The notes: generated by a model from the sequence alone, not told the origin. A stretch of DNA of 64,000 nucleotides from Arctopsyche grandis (GCF_051622035.1 NC_135360.1:9910001-9974000); one strand, 5' to 3'. Positions 1 to 11,993 are shown, counted from the stretch's first letter. Translations and numbers: made by a program.

Positions 1-2097
1 GAAAAATTATAATTAAATACAAATTTTTATTTTCTTATCGAATTCTCGTAATTTTACGTTGCATTGTATGATATTAATTACTAAGAAATCTTCCTCGTAT
101 ATTGCGATAAATAGTGTCATTATTTAAAAAAAAAAATGATATCTCCCTATGGGTTCGTACCGGTTCAATAAATTAGCCGGCATTGATCGATTGACACAAC
201 TGCCATTGATTTAGTGTCAAGAATCACAGTATGTTGTGAAATATTAAAAATTTAAACATGTTTTGAAGTAAACGGTGTTTAAACTTGTACTAAAATAAAA
301 CATTTCTTCCATTTTTCACATCGTTCAATAAAGGACAAACATGTTTGCATACAAAAATGACCTTGCATTTATTTATAAGCCTACCAAACTGACATTTTAT
401 TCTTTGTATTTGTATATGAGTAATACTCTATTCGGGAACAATGACAGGTAAAGGCAGGAAATATTTTGCGTTCGAAACACTATACTCCAGATGCGTAACG
501 TAGATAAAATAGTATGATGCAAAAGAAAGTAGCACTTCACTACTGAGTCATATGGAATGTGAAAATATAACATCAAAAATGCCATTCGATTACATTGAAA
601 CGAAAAAAATCTCAAGAACGTATTAAACACTCGATTGTAAAGACGATAAGACCTAAATGACACAAAACGACAATAAAAATGTGTTTGGTTTATAAACGCG
701 ATGAGATTTATTACACATAAATATGACTCACTTAAAAAAAGTTTTATCTAAAACTAACATGAGAAATTCAATATAATAATAAATCCCGGAAAATGATACG
801 CATTTACATACACAATTTCGATTTTTTCATCCTACAATATTTGTAATGCGACCTTCATCGATGATGTAATAATAAATGGTAGTTTTGCAACATGCAATGT
901 TTTTTTACGTACAATGAATGAGAAAGAAAAGGAGCAGATTTATCACGAACATGATAAGACATTTCTCAGTATTCAATTAGAAGCAGTTACGAAGAAGAAT
1001 TCTTTGAACGCTTTTAAACAGGTTCTTTACCATTATGTGTATAATTTTATGATTCAGAATATCTATTCATATGAAGTTTTCACAAAATGTTTCAAAATCA
1101 CATATAATTTTTGTTCACACTAATATAATAATATATATGACAATCAAGAAAATATGTGGAATTTTTTGTGTTAAAACACATAGGATTTAATATTATTTTT
1201 ATGTGATGCATTCTAAAATCAGATATCTGATAATTTTTCTTTTCAATCGATCAAATTAAGTAATGCATATTAATTTTCAAATTAAAAACAAATGAATAAC
1301 TTTTTATATAAACATAAACCGATGCAAATTTTAAAAGCAGTACTAAGTTAAGCACTAGTCGTGAATCATGTTTACTTATTTGTTCACTGTTTTAACTTAA
1401 ATGAAAAAGCAAAAACCCAGAGATATTGCGGAGCATCTTTTGTGCTCTCAAAAGTAGTCCTGTTCACTGCTAACACAGCAATATATTAATTTACGCTCAA
1501 TTGGTGTTAACGTATTATTTTAATTCAAATAGACAATGAGTATCGTTTCTTCTACATATAATACATACGTACATATAGTAAAAAATAAAAAATAATAATA
1601 TTTGTAAAATTTTAAACGATAATATAATATCAAAATATAAATAGTATTCATTTGTTTTATTAGTATACATTTGTTGTTTTTTTTTTCTAGTATTCATTTG
1701 TTTGACTGTCGAGTGACAAGTCTGGTCTTGTTTCATTCAATAAGACCTTAAAACGTGTAAATTAAAATTGGAATAAAAATTGCAGAAATAAATCACAATT
1801 AAGCGAACGCTTAACAACAGTAAATAAATTTAAAAATAACACTTAATAAAAATGGGAAAAGGAAGGAGGGGGCGTAATCGTGTCGATTTGATTTTCTTTT
1901 GTTTTAATATGAGCAATTGAAACAGTTGTCAAAAGTGACAGCGCGAGTGGACAAAAGGGGCGTCAGGACAAAGGCAAGTCGCAAGTCAGTGTCAGTGGGG
2001 GGCAGGGGGAGGGGGCGGGTGCGGGATGAGCGGTAAGGGGTGAGGGGTGAGGAGCGAGGAATGTGAATGAGGAATGTAGAGTGACGGAAAGGCGTAC
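1..2097. other. Presumed msn intron 1, no recognisable gene
   Basis: This AT-rich stretch follows the splice donor of the first msn coding exon, reading on the minus strand, so it is most likely part of msn intron 1. No kinase-domain exon of msn is visible on the minus strand, so the next exon should lie beyond the left edge. Only short random open frames are seen. Confidence 0.6.
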
Positions 2098-2163
2098 CTT
2101 GAGGGCGCTGAGGTCGATGTCGTCGAGCGAGCAGTTGACGGACGGCGCCAGCTGGTGCGCCAT
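2098..2163 (-). CDS. msn: Misshapen (MAP4K4/TNIK-type kinase), first coding exon only
   Basis: On the minus strand an ATG at 2163-2161 opens a 22-codon exon. It starts MAHQLAPSVNC, continues SLDDIDLSALK, and ends at AAG followed by a GTACGC donor at 2097. This matches, from memory, the N-terminus of Drosophila Misshapen, where SLDDIDLSALK runs straight into the kinase domain (DPAGIFEL...). Misshapen is a GCK-IV Ste20-family MAP4K that feeds JNK signalling and controls cell shape and migration. The exon ends in phase 0. The kinase, linker and citron-homology domains are not in the window. The recognition rests on a short but distinctive peptide plus a correctly placed donor. The GC-rich DNA to the right is the expected 5' UTR and promoter. 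Confidence 0.8.
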
Positions 2164-2760
2164 GGCTGCGGACTGCGTGGAGGCTGCGAAGGCGTCTCCG
2201 CACTACGACTCACCACGTACAACGCGAATCACCACGTCGACCCGACCCGACCCGACCCGACCCGTCTTCTCCCGTAGAGTTTCCCCCGGCCTAGAACGGA
2301 CGCATGTCTCGGTGCTCGGTACTCGCCACTGCAGCTCTCTGCGGCACAGCGACGATGGCAATAGTGATGGCGTTGGCTCGAAGCCGGCTGTCAAATGGAG
2401 GCGAGAGGAGAGGCCGACAGATATGAGATACGAGCTCCGAGATCCGTCACATGCCCGACGCGAACGACCAGATGTCGGCTGGTGGGTGTCGGACGACAGG
2501 CGCTCAACGGCGAGCGGCCGAAGCAAGAGTAGGAGTAGGAGCAGGAGCGGAAGCGGAAGCAGAAGCAGACGCAGACGCAGAGGCAGTCGTCTTCGTCTCC
2601 GTCTCCGTCTCCGTCTCCGTCCTCACACCCCTGTCGCAGCGCCCACGACCACGACCACAACCACACCTACACAACACCACACCGCACCACCCCTGCCCAC
2701 ACTGCTACCACTCGCACCACTTTCACTACTCTGCTCTTCGTTTTATGAACCCGCATAATT
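2164..2760 (-). promoter_or_regulatory. GC-rich 5' UTR/promoter region of msn with short tandem repeats
   Basis: This is a strongly GC-rich island in an AT-rich window, directly upstream of the msn start on the minus strand. It contains short tandem runs: GACCC repeats near 2240-2262, AGGAGC/GAAGC-type repeats near 2525-2580, and CGTCTC repeats near 2590-2620. Long open frames across it come from this low complexity and are not taken as protein. No TATA box is evident, and the transcription start cannot be placed. Confidence 0.5.
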
Positions 2761-2841
2761 CGAAATTTATTACTCATTCTTATCTGGTTGAATAAAATGG
2801 CGTATTCTACGGCCTACAGCTCTGGGAGGGACAAATTATAA

Positions 2842-3372
2842 ATGTTTTCCATTGTCGTAATTGTAATTGTAATTACAAACAAGCATCTCAATCTTCATAC
2901 GCGGTTGAGATTCGCGAAGAGCTACGTCTGGACAATATTACTACACGGATGTGAGACGTGGACTCTGAAGACCAATATGATCAGCCGCATCGAAGCTTTT
3001 GAGATGTGGGTCTATAAGCGTATGCTGAAGATTCCGTGGACCAAAAAGATATCAAACGAAGCTGTCCTCGGCATGATGGGGAGAGGCAGGGAACTTGTTT
3101 CTGTCATCAATCGGAGAAAGATGGAGTACCTCGGACACATGATACGGGGTCCAAAATACGAATTTCTCCGTTTGATAACCATTGGTTAAATGGATAAAAA
3201 TGGATTGGCAGGAAGAAGTTATCTTGGCTTCGAAATATGCGCATGTGGACCGATATGAGCGCTGAAGAGTTGTTCCGAGCCGCTGAAGACCGATGCGGAT
3301 ATCTTCAAATAATCAACGAGGTGGTCGCCAACGTCCGGATGCGGACAAAGCATTAACAAGAAGAAGAAGAAT
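2842..3372 (+). mobile_element. LINE 3' fragment (C-terminal end of reverse-transcriptase ORF)
   Basis: The translation contains SYVWTILLHGCETW, FEMWVYKRMLKIPWT and RKMEYLGHMIRGPKYE, the usual C-terminal tail of a non-LTR retrotransposon reverse transcriptase. After about 3180 the frame shifts and the tail continues as WLRNMRMWTDMSAEELFRAAED before a stop. An AAG-rich run at about 3357-3372 looks like the element's 3' tail. This is a 5'-truncated dead copy with at least one frameshift. I could not assign the clade securely. Confidence 0.8.
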
Positions 3373-5172
3373 TGTAGGGAATCATCACACGCGTGCACAA
3401 TTCATGCATATCCAGAGACACTGTCCCCAAAGCACCCTCGCCTTGACAGTTTGCACGACCAACAAAATCAAGAAAAAATGACGACCTCTGCAAATTACAC
3501 TACACCCCTCTACATCAGAACACGAATGACCTGAACATTTAAATATACTCACACCAGATGTGTTCCTCAGACAGTTTTTAAAACAACCATCGGGCAATCA
3601 GTCAATCTGACTACGTAACAGAAGTCGAGCATCTCATTTACGCTAAGCTTCTTAGCCAAATGTATATTTTTACTTGTTATATATTTGTACCAAACCTAAA
3701 AAATTAAGCAATATATATTTTAAACTTTGGAACAGTATGACGTTTTGTCGACACATTATAAGCAATTCTTTTGTTTGGCTATTATCAGTACATTCCGTTT
3801 TATAAGCTTATATTTTAAAATATACATATTCCCATACAATAAGTTCTACAAAGTAGCCAAAATTCCAATTTTCAGTTCCAAAAATACTATTTCTATTTGA
3901 ATTCACAAATTGTTATCATTTCTTTTAATTCGATTCGTCCAAAATCTCAGAAAAGCAGAATAAACGTAATACAAAACACCACTGTTTTTAAATATTATTA
4001 AATGCAAAATATTACTTTTAATGTTTGCGAAATATTTCTCAAAATGAAGAAAGATGGACTTATGCCACTTTCAAATATAATGGCTCAAATGGAACTTTTT
4101 ACCATTTTACCGCACACAAAAAAATTATATTTCGTGAGTTGTTTTGACACTGACCAAAACTCGATTAAATCTTATCGTTCTTTCCACACGTTAATATCCT
4201 GTTTTATTACAAACAAGACACTAGGCCAAAGTCAAGATATGAATGAGTGTGCCGATATTGAAAAAAAATTATATCCGAATTCAAATCGGTAGCCAGCATA
4301 CTTTTGGGTGACTGAATAAATTGTTTTAGTTTTGAAAATTTTACATAGTTAGTAATTATTTTATCATTTACAACTATCACAAACGTGTTGTAAATTCAAT
4401 TTGAACAATCATTTAATTTTTAGTCATATGTTACTCTTACGATTTGTGATTCACTAGCTAACACTCTACAGCGAAATAGTATACAATGCCCAGTTAGGTA
4501 CAACCAGCTGATGATCTAAATCGAATTTGATATAAGATCTCTAATTTTGATACTACCTGGTAGAGAAAAGAAATGGTACAATGTCATTACCAAACAATAA
4601 TATAATTTTTTAAGCAATAAACTTATTTAATGAAATTGGTTTTTAATTATTTTATGAATAATAAATTCAAGCATAATATATCGAATCAGTAGATATCTAC
4701 ATGTCTGGGTGAATAAATTATTTAAAAAATGTAGGTAGTTTCTTTTAAAAGACACGGCTTTAAAACTGCCGCTTTGGACCAAACATTCAAACGCGTATTG
4801 TCGTTGTGGCCGTTGATGGCGGCTGTCTACTTGTTTGTATTGAACTGTCTGCGGCTCTTAAGTTTTGTTACCGGCATAACTTGTATATTTTCGGTTTGTT
4901 TTTATAATTTTCGATTTATTATACACTCACACAAATAATATATTACCGTGCAATCCTTCAAAATTGCATAATCCGAAAGATTAACGTACCTACAGAAATG
5001 TTTGAGTCCAAAGGGTGCTTTGCGATATTCAGCTTTACATTCAATGTATTTAAAGATCACATTTGTTTGATTTTTACGTGTGTTTTCATATACCAATATA
5101 AAATTCCATTGGAAGTGTTAAATGTTTTATATTTTTCTCTTCAGTCAATCAAAGCATAATCTAAACCCGAAG
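3373..5172. other. Intergenic, upstream of the kinesin-6 gene
   Basis: AT-rich DNA without a convincing coding region. A polypyrimidine tract ending in CAG at about 5145, 28 bases before the kinesin start codon, could be an acceptor for a 5' UTR exon lying near 4.8 kb, where the sequence is less AT-rich. That exon is inferred only. Confidence 0.4.
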
Positions 5173-8100
5173 ATGAGTTACACGGATACGACCGGCAGCA
5201 CTGACCGGTCCACCACCTCGACTACGAATGAAATCTGTTCATTCCTTGAGCCCCGTGATCCAAGCATCACCAAACCATGGATGCGTCCCCATCCCACCGA
5301 AGGCAAAAATCTCTGCGATCTGTTCGAAGACGAATGTTCTCTGGACAATTCAGAAATCAACGATCAACACTTGAGAGTATATTTAAGAGTCAAACCGACC
5401 AAGAACTTGAGAGAGCAATGTTATTGCGTGCAGTCTAAGAATTCATTTGTGATGTACCAAAACAAATCTAACAAGAAGGCCAATCGAGTGAAACAAATAT
5501 TTAATTTCACTCACATATTCGATGAGTTGAACAACACGCAGATCGAAGTGTACGAACGATTAGTTAAAAACAATTTGACCAAATTTATAGACGGTCAGGA
5601 TTTCACCATTTTGACGTACGGAGCTTCCGGTTCTGGGAAAACTTACTCGCTGATGGGAACTGACTCTGAGCCGGGGATTATTCCTAGATTTTTGGAGGAT
5701 TTGTTCTCACGAATTGACATCGACAAACATCCGAATTTTAAACCTTCCGATGGAAACACAATCATAAAACTCAGTGTTTCACAAAAAGAAAAAGAAATAC
5801 GAGTAAGTATATAAAGGTTATTTTTATATACAGGGCATTATGTAATATTTTCAACTTTTAACTTTTTTTTTTTTAGACAATCGAAAAACAAACTGCAATA
5901 TTTTGGTAATTTATTTAAAATTAATTTCATCAATTCAAATTCAGTATTATTCAATTAAAAATGGATAATAATTGCAATGTCTATAATTTCTGTTTGTAAA
6001 ATGTGATGTATTTATGCATATCAATGATATATTTTTATCGTGATAATCTTCATAAGTTGATGAATTGTTTTGTTTTTCGATTACTTTGATAAAAGTAGTA
6101 CAATTAGAAAAGGTTTGATTTTGATGTCTATTTCTGTTTATTTTTTTAGAATACTCAATCGATGAATAAAAATAATGTGAACAATTCGGAGATAAAGGAT
6201 TGCCTTGAAACTTATCGACGGATGAGCACTGTTTTAATTGAACAAAACGGAAATTGGCCTTCGCAGCAGCGAAAAGTTACCAAAAAATATGATGTAAACT
6301 TATCGGCATTCATTTTTTCAATACAAATAATGCTTCCTTTTTAAAATTCTCGAGTAATCTCATCTTATTCTAGGTTTGGGTATCTTTTGCCGAAATATAC
6401 AACGACGCCATATTCGATTTGTTGCGAGAAGATCCCGCAGTGCCTAATCAACCGCCGCCGCGTCTTCGGCTGATACGCGCAGCCAACAATCAACAATACA
6501 TCAAAGTATTGTTCTTCGTTTTGAATGAATTCGATTACGTTTTACCATCGCTTAGTAACACGATTACATTTTCAGGGCATTCGTTGGGTGTATGTGAGAG
6601 ACGGTGCTGAAGCTTACGCAGCCTTGCAACGTGGGAAATGTCGCTTGCATTACGCTCATACCAATATCAATAAGCAAAGTTCCCGATCTCATTCTATTTT
6701 CTTTTTGAGAATCGTGCACTACAATTCCGGTTTGTATATTGTTGTACATTTTCTATAAAAGGATTGATTGCTACAAATTTATGCTAAGCGTGCGTTGTTT
6801 GTTGTAGATTTCAGTGAAGATACATACCTGAGTACTTTCCGTCTGTGCGATTTAGCCGGTTCTGAACGAGCAAAAAAGACGGGAAACGAAGGAATGAGAC
6901 TCACCGAATCGCGCATGATTAACAGTTCTTTAAGTGTCTTAGAAAGATGTTTAGCTTCTCTTCGTATTCAACAAGATGGGCAGCAATCACTGCCACCATA
7001 CAGGTTTGTTTTAGATACATTTTTTGTTTTTTTTACCAAAGTGTCATTACGGGATTACTCCAAGGCGACACCTATGGCCTACTTTTTACATATTTTATTT
7101 TTTATATACATATATTTATATCGCCAAGCTGCTACATAAAATCCAATGCACTCAAAGAAGTATGGAACGCTGTATGCTTGGCATAACGAGGAAAGACAGA
7201 AAGCGGAACACGTGGGTGAGAAGTATGACAAGGGTAGTGGACATAGTGGATAGAGTGAAGAGATTGAAACGGGTCACGTAGCTAGGAGGATGGACGAAAG
7301 GTGGACAAAAGAAGTGCTTGAATGGTACCCGAGAGAATGCAAAAGGGTAAAAGGAAGACCGCAAGGAAGATGGGTGAACGAAATTAGGAAAATGTGCGGG
7401 GTGAGATGGATGAGTGTTGCGCAAAACAGAGACGAGTGGAATCGTGTTGGAGAGGCCTTCGTCCAGCAGTGGATGGCGAACGGCTGTAAATGATGATGAT
7501 GATGATGATATATTTATATACCAGGAAGGTCTGACAGGTAAACCCCATTGTGTCTTTTTGGCCTGTTACAAACATCGATAAACAATTTACAGAGCGTCAT
7601 AGAGACATCTATGGATAAATTTGCATTTTTATAAATCGGCTAATTTCAAGATGCTGAAAAACTGATTTGCAAGAAATGGATCAAGGTTGCCAATTTTTTG
7701 GAACCAGTTGGCAAAATTAAATTGGCAAACCATGATAAGAAACAATCGAACTAGAGCCACATATCCAGGGTCTGGCCAGCAGCACCGGGCAGGGATAGAT
7801 CCCGTGACTAGAGGTTGTGATTTCTCGACTTTTTTTTGATTCTCGAGATTTGAGAATCTCATTTTCTCGAAATATTTGAATCTCGAGATTTTCTTTTTTG
7901 TTTCTCCAGTATAATTTTTTGTCATATAGTGAATCGATTTTTTTTAGCATATATGTAAAATCAACAACATTCAAAAATCAAAAGGACACAAACACTGATT
8001 ATATATGTATGTATATTATATCAGGGGTTTATAAAAGACATGATGAAAGAAAGATATACATAGAGAGATACAATTGAACATTGAATAGAAAAAAAAGTAA

Positions 8101-11100
8101 AATTATATAAAAAAAATATTATAAAAGAAGGCATGAAAAGAAAATAAAAATATACAATAATAATTTAAAATAGTAAAAATAACAATATGTAACAAATAAT
8201 TTTATAAAATTCCTAGTGTCACTACCCGGCTTTGCCCGTGTTTTTGTGACTAAAAGATGACGTACTGATCAAAATATAAAAATATTGGACATACCGGAAA
8301 AATAATAAAAATACTGACCATCTATGCATGTTAAAATACTGACTATAAATTGATTAATATCTAAGGAACAAATACATAAATAATAAATCAAACATCTTTG
8401 TTTTATGTGTATTACAGTGGGGTCATATTGTCAGTGAAAATATATTTTCACTGGCGTTTTAGTAAATCAAACCAAATACTTTCCCACTAGTGACTAGTAC
8501 CTACATGCACATATATGTATGTATGTAACTTAAATATGGTGCGATTTCGTTGTACCATGTGCATATTTACTTATATGATGACCGAATAATAACTTACCGG
8601 ACAAAAAATAAAACTACTGACCATCTATACATATTACAATACTTCACAAAATTACTTACGAATTAACAAGTATACAAATCAGTGAGTTTATTGAACAAAA
8701 ACGAGTATATATATAATATTTCCGAGATTCTGATAAACAATTTCTCGAGATTCTGATAAACGATTTCTCGAGAAACGAGAATCTCGAATTTTCATAATAA
8801 AATATTCTCGAAAAATAAATATCTCGAAATTTCACAATAAAATATTCTCGAGAAACGAGAATCAAAATTTCTCGATCACAACCTCTACCCGTGACCTCTC
8901 AGTTGGTAGCATTATACACTAACCACTGAGCTATGTTGCTGGTTCTTATAATTTATTTATATAATATGCTTCATTTTTACAAACATGTTTTAACAGAGAG
9001 TCTAAATTGACGTCACTACTTCAAAATGCTCTTTCTGGAAACGAGGCTATTTCTATGATGGTGAACATTAATCCTGATCCACTCTTCTTTGATGAAACCC
9101 ACCATGTCTTACAATTTTCTGCAATCGCCAAAGAAATAGGTACTGACTGCACTGTAATCATGTTGTAGATGGTTATTTCAAAAAGAAATTTTTTTTATAA
9201 CTAATATTCTTATTTTAGTACGATATGTGGAACCTAAATTGGAGTCTTTCCGGCGGTCAAGGAGCTTTTCAGACGTATCATATAATTCCTTCAGTGAAAC
9301 TATGGAAACGTCATTCGATGAAAATGAACTACAATTCCTTCGTGATGAAATTGAAAGGTTTTACATATTTATATTATGATTTTATACAATGTTTACATAT
9401 TGAATTACATAAAATATAATGTTTATTCTCCTTTTTTTATTTTTAGAAATAAAAAGGAATTTGAAATTAAGTTGCAACAGAAAGAAAGAGATTTGCGTAA
9501 AGAATTAGTTGACAAATTCATTCAAATGAACCATCAAAAAGACATGGATTATGAAGAACGTTTGAAAAAGGATCGAGAAAGGCATGCAAAGTTTCACGAA
9601 GATGAAATAGATTATATGCAGAATAAGCATAAAAAACAACTTGAAGTTCTCAATACTGAAAATAATATGCTGAAGAATCAAGTTTTAAAGTTAGAAAAAG
9701 AGGTACAAATTTTATATTGCTAAAAATGTACATCCCTTGAATTTAACAAAAATATAAAAAATATTTTACCTAATCATTTTATTTCTTTTAATTTTCCAGT
9801 TACAAGAGAAAAATGATCATTTTAAGGCTTCATTTAAACAAGAAGTTGAATCTTTTTATTCTGAAAAGTGTACATTAACAGAAAGTATGAATTCTGAGAA
9901 ACAGGTATATATTTGTACATATATTCATTTTTATATACATACATATGTATGTATGTATTGCTTTTAGTCTATAAAACATTTACATTCTTTATTATGGGTA
10001 TATATGATATTAAACTGTTTGGTTATATTTCAGGATAGCGTAAGAACTAATAGTTTCCATTCTATTCACAATAGTGATCTTGAAGAAAATATCAAATCAA
10101 CTCATTCCGATACAAATATTATAAATGAATCAGATTCACTCAACAAATCTTTCATTACTTCTCTCAATAATGTTAAAAATGAAATCGAGAGTCCAAAATG
10201 TAATCTTACAGATTCAGCATTTAATGATTCAAATTCACTTGACAAATCTTTCACCGAAAATTTCAATAATATTAAAATTGAAGTTGATAATCCAAAATGT
10301 GATATTACGAATTCTCATTGTAATGATAGACGATCAAATTCAACTAGCGTATTGTTTGCTGAATCTCTCAGTGATAACAATGAAGCTGAGAATCCAAAAC
10401 GTGATCTTACAAACTCTCCATGTAAGGATAAACAATCGTCTCCAATAAAATCTACAAGTCCTAAAAGTGATGCACAAAATACTTCTTTAGTACGTACTGT
10501 ATCTTCTCATGAAGTCTTTGAAGCTGTGACTGAAATCAAAAATATTTTGGAAAGAATTGAGATTGAATCAGAATTTGATGCAAATAAATCTATTATTAGC
10601 GATGAGCTTGACTCCAGTACAGATTCTACTGATAAAGAAAATGATAAACCAAATGACGGTGATGAAAATATGCCTCTCAATGTTTGTTTTAAAAATAGTC
10701 TAGAAATCTTGCCGTTGAACAGTAATTCTAATAATAAGCAAGAAAACATAACTTTTACTGTTAGTCCGAAGAGTAATAGAGAAAATATACCATTTAATAT
10801 TGAAAACTTTTGCACTGTTAAGAAGGGAAAACCTGAAATCGATTTGCTGTCTTTGAATGGGTATTCATTTTTATTTTATCAAAACTTAACTTCTAATTTA
10901 AGTTCATGCTTAACTTTATGCTTCACTTTATTTTACAGGATTTCTAGTATAACTAAATCAAAACGTAAATTATTCTGTCGACGTGAATTTGATGAAAATG
11001 CTGCAGAAAATGTGCAACATCTTAAATCTACCAGACATTTGGATTTCAACGATGATTCACCTGGAACTCTTCAACCACCTAAAATTAATAAGCCTTATAT

Positions 11101-11158
11101 TGTAGAACAAACAGTTCGAAGATCTAGCCGCAAAAAAACTACCAAGAAAATATTATAA
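5173..11158 (+). CDS. sub: Kinesin-6 motor protein (subito/KIF20 type)
   Basis: Coding exons: 5173-5802, 6150-6293, 6374-6505, 6576-6729, 6808-7003, 8997-9139, 9219-9357, 9447-9702, 9800-9904, 10034-10860, 10939-11158. They keep one frame and give 981 aa. The motor has the P-loop GASGSGKT at about residues 150-157, switch I NKQSSRSH, switch II DLAGSE and RESKLTSLLQ. It starts LRVYLRVKP, and an extra block of about 60 residues before VWVSFAEIYND is typical of the large loop insertion in KIF20 kinesins. Exons 8-9 predict coiled coil. The C-terminal tail is Ser/Asn/Asp-rich with about 33-residue degenerate repeats and ends basic. Family members organise the spindle midzone and, in flies, the meiotic spindle. 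The last intron is 78 bases, a multiple of three without stops, so its retention would keep the frame. Subito versus KIF20A/B orthology is not settled. Confidence 0.88.
7129..7510 (+). mobile_element. RTE-like LINE 3' end inside kinesin intron 5
   Basis: The translation reads TQRSMERCMLGITRKDRKRN, then RWTKEVLEWYPRE, GRWVNEIRK and VGEAFVQQWMANGCK, followed by a stop and a (TGA)n microsatellite to about 7510. This matches the familiar C-terminal tail of RTE-like endonuclease-reverse-transcriptase elements abundant in insects. The copy is 5'-truncated and frame-broken near 7280. A second, inverted fragment of the same family is at 11521-11683. Confidence 0.82.
7580..8950 (-). mobile_element. 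tRNA-derived SINE (minus strand) split by a hAT-like transposon
   Basis: On the minus strand, from about 8947, the sequence reads like a tRNA head, with a box A-like TAGCTCAGTGGTTAGTG. It is interrupted at 8888. On the far side, from 7808, it resumes with a box B-like GGGATCTATCCC and a tRNA-unrelated body to about 7580. The 8 bases CCCGTGAC occur at both junctions (7801-7808 and 8888-8895). A related copy lies at 23101-23800 and shares the tail motif around ATAGATGTCTCTAT. The 3' boundary is approximate. Confidence 0.6.
7809..8887. mobile_element. Non-autonomous hAT-like DNA transposon with TCTCGA subterminal repeats
   Basis: The element is bounded by the 8-bp duplication CCCGTGAC and by inverted ends TAGAGGTTGTGAT (left) and ATCACAACCTCTA (right). 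Both ends carry many copies of TCTCGA/TCTCGAGA, for example across 7825-7900 and 8715-8875, as expected for transposase-binding subterminal repeats. The inside is AT-rich, non-coding, and holds two copies of an ACTGACCATCTAT block (near 8320 and 8615) and an interspersed CTACCCGGCTTTGCC motif near 8222. No transposase is present. Termini plus an 8-bp duplication fit hAT. Confidence 0.72.
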
Positions 11159-11398
11159 TGTAATAATATTTTTCTTTAGAGAATTTCATTGCAGACTTAA
11201 TAAATTGTTAATATTTTAAATTTTGTAATTATGAATGAAATCATTTATTTAATTTTTGTGTACATTTAATAAAAATTTTATATTTTCAACAAATCAGTAT
11301 TTTCTATTTAATTGACATTTTCAGTGTTTATCTTTTTACTATAACTTGTACATTTCCATAGTATTTAAGTTTTGAATTAACCTGGCTGCTTATAAAGA

Positions 11399-11805
11399 AT
11401 AGTTTTAAATTTTTTATTTCAACTTTTTTTTTTTGCCGTCCCTTATTTATTATTTCAAAACAAAATTTTCTAACATCAAATCTTGTAGGTATTTTAAAAA
11501 AATAAAAATATTTAAAATCATTTATAGCCATTCACCATCCACTGCTGGATGAAGGCCTATCCAACACGCTTCCACTCGTCTCTGTTTTGCGCAACTCTCA
11601 TCTATCTCACCCCGCACATTTTCCTAGTTTCATATACTCATCTTCCCTGCGGTTTTCCTTTTACCCTTTTGCATTCATGTATCCTCAATTCTATTCCTCT
11701 GCTAATATTTTAAATACGATTTTTATTTTTCAAAAAAACCTACCAAATTTGATGTTAGAAAATTATGTTTTAAAATAATAATAAATAAGGAGCGGCAAAA
11801 ATATA
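11399..11805. repeat. Foldback repeat with an RTE fragment in its loop
   Basis: Left arm about 11424-11520 and right arm about 11704-11801 are inverted copies of each other; key words are TTCTAACATCAAAT on the left and ATTTGATGTTAGAA on the right, with GCCG(T)CCCTTATTTATTAT against ATAATAAATAAGG..GC. The loop contains the inverted RTE-type LINE tail. Either a long-TIR MITE received the LINE fragment or the arms arose by inverted duplication around it. Confidence 0.6.
11521..11683 (-). mobile_element. RTE-like LINE 3' fragment, inverted
   Basis: The reverse complement reads ATGTGCGGGGTGAGATAGATGAGAG, then GAGTGGAAGCGTGTTGG and CATCCAGCAGTGGATGG. It is closely similar to the end of the element at 7129-7510, so it is a second truncated copy of that LINE. 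Confidence 0.75.
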
Positions 11806-11904
11806 TATTGAAGGGTCGCTCAACATCTTAAGTACCTGCGGAGCGTTGAACATGTGCGACACAACACGTTTGTGTTTTATAATTTTTTATTTGTTTACAT
11901 TCAT

Positions 11905-11993
11905 TTTTTTTTTTTTACGCCAATTTCTGCCGCCCTTCAAATCTGCCGCCCTTGGGAAAATGCCCAGTTTGCCACTCCCTAGATCTGGGCCTG
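11905..11993 (-). mobile_element. hAT-like transposon terminus (one end only)
   Basis: Read on the minus strand, the segment begins CAGGCCCAGATCTAGGGAG and continues with GGGCGGCAG units. Starts of the CAG(G)CCC.GATCTAG type are common in hAT elements. No matching opposite end with an 8-bp duplication was found, so this is probably a truncated remnant. Confidence 0.4.

Noticed and set aside
2063-2758. 231-codon plus-strand frame rich in Arg/Ser and Thr/Pro
   Set aside because: It comes from GC-rich simple repeats over the msn 5' region, crosses the msn exon on the opposite strand and has no domain.
8888-8947. Possible tRNA gene
   Set aside because: Boxes A and B are separated by 1.1 kb of transposon and no acceptor stem pairs; it is the head of a SINE.
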